Notes: generated from the sequence alone by a model not told the origin. A DNA stretch of 6,756 nt from DATAPE01 sp034667545 (GCA_034667545.1 JAXDJR010000045.1:1-6756); one strand, 5' to 3'. Counted from the first letter of the stretch, positions 1 through 5,590 are shown. Numbers and translations are program-made.

Positions 1-177
1 CGCATCCGCTGGTCGAACTGGTGCCCGGATGGTCGCTCAGCCCCCCTGTGGCAGATCGGAGTTCCGGGCGGGGCGGGTGTCGACATCAACGGCTTCGACG
101 CGGCATTTCCCCCACCCTGCAACGGGCAGGGCCAGCCCACCACGATCGAGGTGGGCCCCTTCGAGCCCGGTGGGTAA
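1..177 (+). CDS. C-terminal fragment of a DUF4232-like exported protein (5' end outside window)
   Basis: Frame 1 is open from the window edge to tandem stops TAA TAG at 175-180, giving 58 residues. The fragment opens RIRWSNWC and later has PPPCN, then ends with a TTIEVGPFEPGG tail. The pattern of a W-x-N-W-C strand, a glycine-rich turn, a PPCN motif and a final beta strand resembles the end of DUF4232 domains, which are common in secreted or lipid-anchored actinobacterial proteins of unknown function. The two cysteines (residues 8 and 40 of the fragment) could form a disulfide, as expected outside the cytoplasm. The family assignment is from memory of the pattern, not a search. The competing reading in the +2 frame (21-314) gives a low-complexity, Arg-rich protein and is not credible. 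No function can be assigned. Confidence 0.55.
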   Translation, partial: RIRWSNWCPDGRSAPLWQIGVPGGAGVDINGFDAAFPPPCNGQGQPTTIEVGPFEPGG

Positions 178-197
178 TAGGTAAGCGGTTAGCTTCA

Positions 198-214
198 TTC
201 CATGCTCCATGGAA
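198..214. repeat. Short perfect inverted repeat between the DUF4232-like gene and the propeller gene
   Basis: TTCCATG and CATGGAA form a perfect 7-bp inverted repeat around a 3-base centre (CTC), 20 bases after the upstream stop codon. It could be a weak transcript-end hairpin, as no T tract follows, or a protein-binding site. The rest of the gap 178-407 shows no convincing ORF or RNA gene. A small TTTCG-C-CGAAA inverted repeat sits at about 370-380, and I cannot identify a clear promoter. Confidence 0.35.
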
Positions 215-393
215 GCAGGGCCACCTTGAGGGCCGTGGAGCGCGTGGACCAGGCGACTTTCCGGGGCTTATGACAACGATCTTTAGCTGGCGCTTTTCTG
301 GAGCAGTGACCTAAGGTTTGTACCGATGGCCCCGTCCCGCAGATCGCTGCTGATGGGCCCGGTGTAGTTTTCGCCGAAAGACCAATGGACTTC

Positions 394-400
394 GGGGGGA
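394..400 (+). promoter_or_regulatory. Ribosome binding site of the propeller gene
   Basis: A GGGGGGA purine run lies 7 bases before the ATG at 408. It supports that ATG, which is followed directly by a signal peptide. Confidence 0.6.
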
Positions 401-407
401 GTCAACC

Positions 408-1589
408 ATGCGCCTCAAAGTGACGGCACTGGCCATTTCAGTCGTAGCCATGACATTGGTGCCAGCCTCTTCACGCGCGCTGCCCGCTTGTGGATCTTGG
501 GCAATCGTCGCGAGCCCCAACGTGCAACCGACCTTCACCGACAACGAGCTTAATGATGTGACTGCGATTTCGTCCTCGAACGCTTGGGCCGTGGGCAGGT
601 ACTCCGACGCCGAGAGTCCAGCTCCTGAATCAACGCTTGCGGAGCATTGGAACGGCACCGCCTGGAAGGTTGTGACCACTCCAAACGCCCCTGACTCTGT
701 TGACGGTGTAAGCCAGAACAGGGGCAACCGGTTGAACGCCGTCACCGCAATCAGCGGGAGCGACATCTGGGCGGTCGGCGCGCATGGGACCTTCACGGAC
801 GATGCCGTCATCCCAAACACCTTGGTCGAGCATTGGAATGGGACGGCCTGGAAGATCATTTACAGTCCTAACCCCAGTACATCAGGGAATGAATTGAATG
901 CAGTCGTCGCTCGTTCGGCTTCGAACATTTGGGCGGTTGGTACCTACGTCGATACTTCCTCTGGCACAGATCGTCCGCTGGCGATGCATTGGAACGGAAC
1001 CGCATGGCAGAGCGTCTTCGTGCCCGGCCACGGAACCTCTAGCCGGCTCTTTGGAGTTGCCAAGATACCGGGTACTTCACAGCTATGGGCGGTGGGGGAG
1101 TACGAGAAAGTTGATTCAGTCACAGGCGCTCGGACAGGGGGCGCCCTCATCGAGAAGTGGAACGGTAAGTTTTGGAGCGTCGCAACATTCACGAAAGGGT
1201 GGCAAAGACTGAACAGCGTTACTGCGATCTCCTCCTCAAGCGCGTCCGCTGTGGGAAACTCCGTGATGCGTTGGAATGGGACCTCTTGGAACCTTGTGGC
1301 TAATGCTGTTCCTGCGAACGGCGGGTACGAGGTTGAACTCGAAGCGGTCACTCGCGCGCCCAATGGAAACTTGTGGGCAGCGGGATGGCGCAATGTTCCC
1401 GAAACCCTCAGCTATTCCACGCTGACAGAGAGATGGGACGGCACGACGTGGTCGGTAGTGCCGAGCGTTGACCGTGGACGTAGCTTCCTGAAGGGCATCG
1501 CTAAGGCACCCAACTCGACTCGCGTTTGGTCGGTTGGATTCAGCTCCGACTTCAGTCCTCATCGCACCTTGGTCGAGACCTACTGTTAG
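408..1589 (+). CDS. Exported seven-bladed beta-propeller with WAVG/WNGTxW repeats
   Basis: 393 residues. Residues 1-24 are a signal peptide: basic MRLK, hydrophobic core 7-20, likely cleavage after SRA. The mature protein consists of about seven repeats of 32-60 residues. Each has an L-x-x-V-T-A-I-S type strand, a WAVG motif (60-63, 121-124, 175-178, 227-230, 323-326 as WAAG, 374-377 as WSVG) and a W-N-G-T-x-W motif (81-86, 143-148, 195-200, 251-256, 289-294, 343-348). The seventh repeat stops at LVETYC, and its missing last strand appears to be supplied by GSWAIVASPN at residues 29-38, the usual 'velcro' closure of a propeller. Blade 5 is short and has lost the Trp of WAVG. The only two cysteines are C28 and C393. 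Similar WAVG-repeat proteins are known as hypothetical proteins in soil bacteria. Their ligands are unknown and no catalytic motif is visible here. LPAC at 25-28 is an imperfect lipobox, so lipidation at C28 is a less likely alternative. Confidence 0.85.
   Translation: MRLKVTALAISVVAMTLVPASSRALPACGSWAIVASPNVQPTFTDNELNDVTAISSSNAWAVGRYSDAESPAPESTLAEHWNGTAWKVVTTPNAPDSVDGVSQNRGNRLNAVTAISGSDIWAVGAHGTFTDDAVIPNTLVEHWNGTAWKIIYSPNPSTSGNELNAVVARSASNIWAVGTYVDTSSGTDRPLAMHWNGTAWQSVFVPGHGTSSRLFGVAKIPGTSQLWAVGEYEKVDSVTGARTGGALIEKWNGKFWSVATFTKGWQRLNSVTAISSSSASAVGNSVMRWNGTSWNLVANAVPANGGYEVELEAVTRAPNGNLWAAGWRNVPETLSYSTLTERWDGTTWSVVPSVDRGRSFLKGIAKAPNSTRVWSVGFSSDFSPHRTLVETYC
546..1589 (+). repeat. Internal propeller repeats within the 408-1589 gene
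   Basis: The DNA encoding W-N-G-T-x-W recurs at 648-665, 834-851, 990-1007, 1158-1175, 1272-1289 and 1434-1451. The first three copies are very similar in DNA as well as protein (for example GCATTGGAAYGG before each core), while the fourth and sixth have drifted. This points to growth of the gene by blade duplication followed by divergence. Confidence 0.75.
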
Positions 1590-1642
1590 GACGACTTCAG
1601 CGGTCCCTTGGGGGAGGGCTGCAGACGGAATGCCACCCCCTC

Positions 1643-1671
1643 CTGTCGCAAAACCGATGGCCATTTATAGG
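1643..1671 (+). promoter_or_regulatory. Weak candidate promoter for the LtrA-family gene
   Basis: CTGTCG (1643-1648) and TATAGG (1666-1671) are separated by 17 bases and partly match -35 and -10 hexamers (3/6 and 4/6). They sit about 40 bases before the proposed start at 1713. The gap 1590-1712 also holds an imperfect GGAGGG/CCCTCC inverted repeat at 1613-1643 that could end the propeller transcript. The match is too weak to be secure. Confidence 0.22.
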
Positions 1672-1698
1672 CGGGCGCCATAGCAAGCTCACCCCGAG

Positions 1699-1705
1699 AA
1701 GAGGA
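1699..1705 (+). promoter_or_regulatory. Ribosome binding site supporting a CTG start of the LtrA-family gene
   Basis: AAGAGGA lies 7 bases before CTG 1713-1715. It is the best purine-rich site in the open stretch 1671-1805, and the only one correctly spaced to a near-canonical start codon. This is the reason for choosing CTG. Confidence 0.4.
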
Positions 1706-1712
1706 CGGGTCT

Positions 1713-2957
1713 CTGAGCAGCCGACCTGAAGCGGGTGTCTCCATCGAGGATCGACAGGCTGAGCGAGAGCAGCGAGTCACTCCGCTCGAGCTCTTCTTCG
1801 ATCTCGTGTTCGTTTTCGCCGTCACTCAGGTGACGAGCTTTCTTTCACGCAGTCCGACTGGAGGGGGTTTGCTCCGGGCCTTTCTGCTCCTCGGGATGCT
1901 GTGGTGGGCGTGGTCGGCATACGCGTGGCTGACGAACACCCTCGACCCTGAGGAAGGCGCCGTCCGCTTGGCCATGCTCGCCGCGGTTGCCGGGATGCTC
2001 ATAGTGTCCCTGGCGGCGCCGCGCGCCTTCGCTGAGGACCGGGTGATCTTCGGCGTCGCTTATCTCTTGGTTCGAGCCCTCTATCTCGTGCTCATGGGGA
2101 TCGCGGCTCGGGGCGACCGCGATCTGCTCCGCGCTGTTCTCCGGATCGTCCCCGGCTCGATCATCGGTGCGGCCCTCTTGGTGGTCGCCGGTTTCTTCCA
2201 TGGCTCAGCTCAACTGGCATTGTGGGCGGCTGCGCTCGCGATCACCTATCTCGGTGCGCTCGTAGGCCATATGCGCGGATGGCGCGTCTCACCGGACCAC
2301 TTCGTCGAGCGGTTCGGGCAGATCATCATCATCGCCCTGGGCGAGTCGATCGTGGCCATCGGCGTGGGTGCGCGGCGAGTACCGCTTGATGTAGATGTGA
2401 TTGCGGCAGCCCTTCTAGGTATCACCGTTACAGCGTGCATCTGGTGGTCGTACTTCGACTGGGTGGCCTACGTGGCTCAGTCCCGGCTCGCGGAGGCTAC
2501 CGGCGCGCCCCGCGCGTCGCTCGCGCGGGATGCCTACTCGTACTTGCACCTGCCGATGGTCGCGGGCATCGTGCTGTTCGCATTCGGGTTGAAGACCACG
2601 CTCGGTGATACGGGTGGCTCCCTCGCGCCGGTGCCGGCGCTCGGTCTGGTCGGTGGGGTCGCGCTGTACTTACTGGCGCACGTCGCCTTGCGGTTACGCC
2701 TTCGCTCTGGTTTCGGGCACGGCCGACCGGTCGCGTTCGTCGTGTTGCTGGCACTGTACCCAGTCGTCAGGGTGGTGCCGAGCTTGGCTGCACTCGGCCT
2801 TGTGGCAGTGGTCTGTGTGGCTCTCATCACTTACGAGTTCTTCCGTCATCGAGAGGAGCGCGCTTGGATACGTGCCCGACGCGGCGCGTTCACCCTCGAA
2901 GAGTCCTCCCAAGTCGAACCTCGCCGCGCGACGGGCCGAGACTCTCCAGAGATATGA
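1713..2957 (+). CDS. LtrA-family (low temperature requirement A) polytopic membrane protein
   Basis: 414 residues from the proposed CTG start, or 383 from GTG 1806. The family hallmark near the N-terminus, TPLELFFDLVFVFAVTQ (about residues 23-39), is encoded in frame upstream of GTG 1806, so that start would cut through a conserved motif. Further family motifs are ERFGQIIIIALGESIV (199-214), WWSYFDW (244-250) and YSYLHLPMVAGI (275-286). About 12 hydrophobic segments are visible, roughly at 27-44, 52-73, 85-102, 111-131, 143-162, 168-185, 202-219, 228-251, 277-293, 305-326, 339-356 and 358-377. A basic cytosolic-type tail follows. The family (PF06772) is named from a Listeria gene needed for growth in the cold, and its biochemical activity is unknown. 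The full family length is present. It stands alone downstream of the propeller gene with a 123-base gap, so co-transcription is possible but unsupported. Its GC content is visibly higher than that of the propeller gene. Confidence 0.85.
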   Translation: MSSRPEAGVSIEDRQAEREQRVTPLELFFDLVFVFAVTQVTSFLSRSPTGGGLLRAFLLLGMLWWAWSAYAWLTNTLDPEEGAVRLAMLAAVAGMLIVSLAAPRAFAEDRVIFGVAYLLVRALYLVLMGIAARGDRDLLRAVLRIVPGSIIGAALLVVAGFFHGSAQLALWAAALAITYLGALVGHMRGWRVSPDHFVERFGQIIIIALGESIVAIGVGARRVPLDVDVIAAALLGITVTACIWWSYFDWVAYVAQSRLAEATGAPRASLARDAYSYLHLPMVAGIVLFAFGLKTTLGDTGGSLAPVPALGLVGGVALYLLAHVALRLRLRSGFGHGRPVAFVVLLALYPVVRVVPSLAALGLVAVVCVALITYEFFRHREERAWIRARRGAFTLEESSQVEPRRATGRDSPEI

Positions 2958-3157
2958 AGTGGGCGAGTTGCCACCTATGATCTGACGCCACCATCCCGTA
3001 GGGACGCGCTTGAGCGATGCGGCGCGATCGTCTCACGCAGCACCGCCTATTAGGGCGGGCGTTGTCATTGCGCGGGCCGCTTTCGAGACGCCGCGAGAGC
3101 TAGCGCATTGCGGTCGAGCCCATGCGATGGGACGGCCGGCTCGATCCTTCGGACGTG

Positions 3158-3227
3158 CCAGAGAGGGGGCCTGGACGGACGGCCGGAACGTCGAGACCAA
3201 GGATGTCGACTTCCGGCCGCCCTCTGG
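3158..3227 (-). terminator. Long hairpin between convergent genes, probable U-less terminator for the pilin gene
   Basis: GGCCGGAA-C-GTCGA at 3181-3194 pairs with TCGACTTCCGGCC at 3206-3218: 13 base pairs with one bulged C and an 11-base loop. Outside it, CCAGAGAGGGG (3158-3168) can pair with CCCTCTGG (3220-3227), extending an interrupted outer stem. It begins a few bases after the pilin stop on the minus strand. No T tract follows on either strand, so it resembles the U-less stem-loops proposed at gene ends in high-GC bacteria, or a 3' RNA-stabilising element. Being symmetrical it could also act on the LtrA transcript arriving from the other side. The remainder of 2958-3157 shows nothing recognisable; the TTG-start ORF there is not supported. 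Confidence 0.5.
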
Positions 3228-3230
3228 AGG

Positions 3231-3428
3231 CTAGGGAAGGTTCGAGTTGACTGATTCGAAGGCGTTGCTGGTCTTGCCACCTACTACTTTCACCACAGTG
3301 ATGATTACGGCGGCGATAAGGGCAACCATGATGCCGTATTCGACGGCGGTTGCACCGCTCTGGCTGTCCTTCATCTCTTGCATGCGAGTGATGGAAGAAC
3401 ACCAGAGTTTCAAAAGTACATCCTGCAT
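3231..3428 (-). CDS. Flp/Fap-type (type IVb) prepilin
   Basis: 65 residues. A 25-residue leader with basic residues ends in DSQSG, followed by ATAVEYG and a hydrophobic stretch (IMVALIAAVIITVVKVV). Prepilin peptidase would cut after Gly25, leaving Glu at position 5 and Tyr at 6 of the mature pilin, the signature of Flp pilins assembled by Tad machinery. The mature pilin is about 40 residues, typical of the family. ATG 3428 is chosen because AAGGGGTG lies 5 bases upstream and the leader length fits; a longer reading to 3545 adds an unconserved 39-residue extension. Internal Met codons (leader residues 16 and 19) would leave shorter leaders of 10 or 7 residues. No tad/cpa assembly genes, prepilin peptidase or pseudopilins are in the window, so its export machinery must be elsewhere. 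It lies 206 bases downstream of the phosphoesterase gene on the same strand. Confidence 0.88.
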   Translation of the reverse strand: MQDVLLKLWCSSITRMQEMKDSQSGATAVEYGIMVALIAAVIITVVKVVGGKTSNAFESVNSNLP

Positions 3429-3433
3429 CTCTT

Positions 3434-3441
3434 CACCCCTT
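3434..3441 (-). promoter_or_regulatory. Ribosome binding site of the pilin gene
   Basis: On the minus strand AAGGGGTG lies 5 bases before ATG 3428. It decides in favour of the 65-residue pilin over the longer in-frame reading. Confidence 0.6.
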
Positions 3442-3567
3442 GAGTGGCTCGCGTTGCCTTGGTGCACCCCGTCGCTCTGAACGATGCTCGTCGCCCCAGT
3501 AGGCAGCACCACATGAGGAATGGACATACGTAAGTCTGGAAACAACGAAAAAAGCTGTTATGCCTGG

Positions 3568-3600
3568 CCCCCCTGACCCCACGCCCCGGCCCGGGCCCCC
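3568..3600 (-). other. Five-tract G-quadruplex motif between the phosphoesterase and pilin genes
   Basis: On the minus strand, the sense strand for both flanking genes, the run reads G5-N3-G3-N2-G4-N3-G4-N3-G6, with all loops 2-3 bases long. This satisfies the usual G3+N1-7 quadruplex rule with one spare tract. It starts 35 bases after the phosphoesterase stop codon and ends about 140 bases before the pilin start. A T6 run (plus-strand A6 at 3548-3553) lies 14 bases further downstream, so the structure might act with the T run as an unusual terminator or 3'-end pause. The GC-rich tract could alternatively fold as a G/C hairpin through its GGGCCCGGGCC core. The remainder of 3429-3634 shows no convincing promoter. 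Confidence 0.6.
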
Positions 3601-3634
3601 ACAGGTCAGTTACCACGTCGTGGGCCGGGAGAGA

Positions 3635-5059
3635 TCAACTCCCAGGATGGGTTGGCAATAGCAGCGGAGCGCGGGGTTGCCGGGAAAAGTTGAAGTCGTT
3701 CTTCAGATTTCCCAAGATGCTGGCGTTCTCCCGAACGCCCGGACGAGGGTCAGGCCGCCCATCCGTCTTCGGGTTGAGGCGAGCCTTATTGAGAAAGTCA
3801 TCTTCGATGAACTTGAGATAGGCGTCGAAGCTGAGAACCTGGTGATCCACGTAGCCGGTTCGTGCATAGGGACTGATGACCAAACCAGGCACCCTGATCC
3901 CGTACCCATTGTGGTCCACCGTGGGGGGAACAACATGGTCGTAGAAACCTCCCCAATCGTCCCATGCGACGAAGATCGCGGAGCTGTTCCAATCGGGACC
4001 GCGCATGACTGAATCGACCACACGGGTCACCCACGCCTGGCCCTTACTGATGAGGGCCGGCGGATGCTCACTATGGGTACCGTTGGGGACGATGAAGGAA
4101 ACCGCGGGCAACGTTCCCTGCTTTGCGGCGGTGAAGAAATTGCGCGCATCCTGAATGTCCTTGATCTGATGATCCTGGTGAACCGTGACGAAGTCGGGTA
4201 GAGGGTTCCAGATCTCTGGCGTTGTGTGGTTTTGTAGTCCGTTTGTACGCCTCGTGCAGAACATCTGATCGTCATCGCAGTCTGGTTTCGTCCCGTTAGC
4301 CACGTAATAGCGCCAGCTGACGTGGTACTTGTGCAGGAGATACGTGATGTCGGTCCAGCCAAAGTCTGGAACTTGTGGCGTGGCCCGAAAATCATGATCT
4401 GGGTGTTTCAGATCGTTGTGACAGGTCATTGCGTTGTAGGGATCTGGGCAACCCGCCGACCACGCCGACACCATGAATAGATGAGCGGGCAGGCTCCAAC
4501 CGTAATTCGGTTCGAACATGTGGTCTTGCAGAACGAAGTTGTGGGCGTAGTTCCAGTAGTTGGGTATCTCAGAAGCTGTGTGGTAGCCCATTACGGTTGT
4601 TGCGAGGTTTGGCCTCGAGCACAAGGGGCTGAATGGATCCTTCTTGCAAAACTTGCGGCTGCCCTTTCCTGCTTGAGCGACGAATCCGTCCATCCGCCCC
4701 CGGGCAATATCCGCCTTGGCATTGGAGGCTCCGTGCGGCCCGCCATAGTCGCGTTGCGATCGATCGTGATACGGATAGACGCAGCGGTGCGTTGAGGGAT
4801 CAAGCGAGCAGACCTTCGGGTGCCCATTCTTCATAGGGATGCCGTCCGCCCCAGGATAGGTGCCGAAGTAGCTGTCGAAGGAGCGGTTCTCCTGCATCAC
4901 GACGATGACGTGCTGAATCTTGTGGATGCCCGTCAGATCGCCCGTTCCGACGGGGGTGCCGTTGGCTCGGTTGGCATCGCGCAGTATCAACACCGCGGAA
5001 CCGAGAACCAAGAGGGCAACGATCGCGACGACAAGGGTTCGCAGGGGATGCAGCCTCAT
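3635..5059 (-). CDS. Exported phosphoesterase, acid phosphatase / phospholipase C family
   Basis: 474 residues. Residues 8-26 form a single hydrophobic segment after a basic start (MRLHPLR). No clear signal peptidase site follows, so it may be an uncleaved membrane anchor with the enzyme outside. The catalytic domain starts at HVIVVMQENRSFDSYFG (50-66), where E57 and N58 match the metal-binding pair of the PF04185 phosphoesterases. Later come GWSLPAHLFMVSA (187-199), with S189 as likely nucleophile, HSEHPP (329-334), and WDDWGGFYDHVVPP (366-379), whose D367/D368 and H375 fit the second metal site, then VPGLVISPYAR (390-400). Members hydrolyse phosphate mono- or diesters, sometimes phospholipids; the substrate here cannot be told. 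Exactly eight cysteines occur, as four close pairs (84/93, 138/147, 204/213, 261/268). The ATG at 5059 is the only start upstream of the anchor in this frame. Its best Shine-Dalgarno is 16 bases away and belongs to an overlapping mini-ORF. Confidence 0.9.
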   Translation of the reverse strand: MRLHPLRTLVVAIVALLVLGSAVLILRDANRANGTPVGTGDLTGIHKIQHVIVVMQENRSFDSYFGTYPGADGIPMKNGHPKVCSLDPSTHRCVYPYHDRSQRDYGGPHGASNAKADIARGRMDGFVAQAGKGSRKFCKKDPFSPLCSRPNLATTVMGYHTASEIPNYWNYAHNFVLQDHMFEPNYGWSLPAHLFMVSAWSAGCPDPYNAMTCHNDLKHPDHDFRATPQVPDFGWTDITYLLHKYHVSWRYYVANGTKPDCDDDQMFCTRRTNGLQNHTTPEIWNPLPDFVTVHQDHQIKDIQDARNFFTAAKQGTLPAVSFIVPNGTHSEHPPALISKGQAWVTRVVDSVMRGPDWNSSAIFVAWDDWGGFYDHVVPPTVDHNGYGIRVPGLVISPYARTGYVDHQVLSFDAYLKFIEDDFLNKARLNPKTDGRPDPRPGVRENASILGNLKNDFNFSRQPRAPLLLPTHPGS

Positions 5060-5070
5060 GTGCGGTCCAT
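5056..5070 (-). promoter_or_regulatory. Four-codon upstream ORF overlapping the phosphoesterase start
   Basis: On the minus strand GGTGGAG (5082-5076) is followed after 5 bases by ATG GAC CGC ACA TGA, encoding MDRT. The TGA overlaps the phosphoesterase ATG as ATGA. The Shine-Dalgarno is ideally placed for the mini-ORF and too far (16 bases) for the real gene. Translation of the enzyme could therefore depend on termination and re-initiation at the overlap. The geometry is read directly; the coupling is inference, and direct initiation with a long spacer remains possible. Confidence 0.4.
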
Positions 5071-5267
5071 CAGGTCTCCACCCCGTCGTGGCCGTCCGTA
5101 CGTTGCTTTGAGGTTGGCTGATCTCATCCGGGGCCTACGAGTGGGAAGGACCGGGTCTCAAACTTGCTGCAGGCAGCACAAGCGTCCTTGAACCTTTTCA
5201 TATCCCGGATGCCGCTGATGAATCGGTTTCAAGATGCAACCCCTGGAGGCACACTTGGCTCACCTTT

Positions 5268-5391
5268 CTCAGGCGCCGTTGTCGAGGCGGGCCGATCGAT
5301 TGGTCAATTGCGGCAGTTACGGTACCGGCCGCGCGCGGGCTATCCAGCGATTCTGAGCCACGCTGTTAGAAGACTCAGGCGATTCTCAGGC
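5268..5391. repeat. Three CTCAGGC copies in the divergent intergenic region
   Basis: CTCAGGC occurs at 5268-5274, 5374-5380 and 5385-5391. The last overlaps a perfect palindrome TCAGGCCTGA (5386-5395). A GCGATTCT direct repeat (5347-5354 and 5379-5386) is interleaved with 32 bases between starts, about three helical turns. The region separates the divergent phosphoesterase and TIGR03118 genes and could hold operator sites for either. The rest of 5071-5510 shows no supported gene; the 135-residue Arg-rich ORF across it lacks any family features. Confidence 0.3.
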
Positions 5392-5510
5392 CTGACTCTT
5401 TGCGCAGGCACTCGCTTATCTGCTTCCCGACAAGGTTCCCACGAACCGCCTCTTGCACAGTCAGCTGAAGGCGGGGTCGCGAAGAATCACGGCCAGGAAT
5501 TCAATCTCCG

Positions 5511-5562
5511 GAGCCGACCGGCTCGTATGTGCCTGCGGCGGGGCGCCGGCCGGTCTGGCGCC
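5511..5562 (+). promoter_or_regulatory. Two GC-rich hairpins in the leader of the TIGR03118-family gene
   Basis: GAGCC-GACC-GGCTC (5511-5524) and GGCGCC-N9-GGCGCC (5542-5562) are perfect short stems. They lie 54 and 16 bases before the GGAAGGAG ribosome binding site. They suggest a structured leader if transcription starts upstream, but I cannot match them to a known riboswitch class. A TATGTG at 5526-5531 could be a -10 element, which would leave the first hairpin outside the transcript. Confidence 0.3.
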
Positions 5563-5578
5563 GAAAGGTGATCCGACT

Positions 5579-5586
5579 GGAAGGAG
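5579..5586 (+). promoter_or_regulatory. Ribosome binding site of the TIGR03118-family gene
   Basis: GGAAGGAG lies 4 bases before ATG 5591. It fixes that start rather than the in-frame ATG at 5453, whose 46-residue extension would bury the signal peptide. Confidence 0.75.
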
Positions 5587-5590
5587 TGTT

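Noticed and set aside
21..314. 97-residue plus-strand ORF at the left edge
   Set aside because: It overlaps the better DUF4232-like fragment in another frame, is rich in Arg/Gly with no domain, and has no ribosome binding site.
1613..1643. Possible terminator GGAGGG/CCCTCC after the propeller gene
   Set aside because: A six-pair stem with a 19-base loop and no T tract is too weak to call as a feature.
3010..3234. 74-residue TTG-start plus-strand ORF downstream of the LtrA gene
   Set aside because: No Shine-Dalgarno, no recognisable motif, and it runs through the long hairpin into the pilin 3' end.
3429..3545. 39-residue N-terminal extension of the pilin reading frame
   Set aside because: The extension has no pilin-leader character, and a well-placed ribosome binding site precedes ATG 3428.
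3429..3560. Possible cyclic-di-GMP riboswitch before the pilin gene
   Set aside because: Such riboswitches can control pilin genes, but the conserved core elements of class I or II are not visible on the minus strand.
5164..5571. 135-residue plus-strand ORF in the divergent intergenic region
   Set aside because: The product is Arg-rich, lacks domains or a ribosome binding site, and looks like a chance open frame in GC-rich DNA.
5453..5590. Upstream ATG for the TIGR03118-family gene
   Set aside because: It would put 46 unconserved residues before the signal peptide, whereas GGAAGGAG directly precedes ATG 5591.
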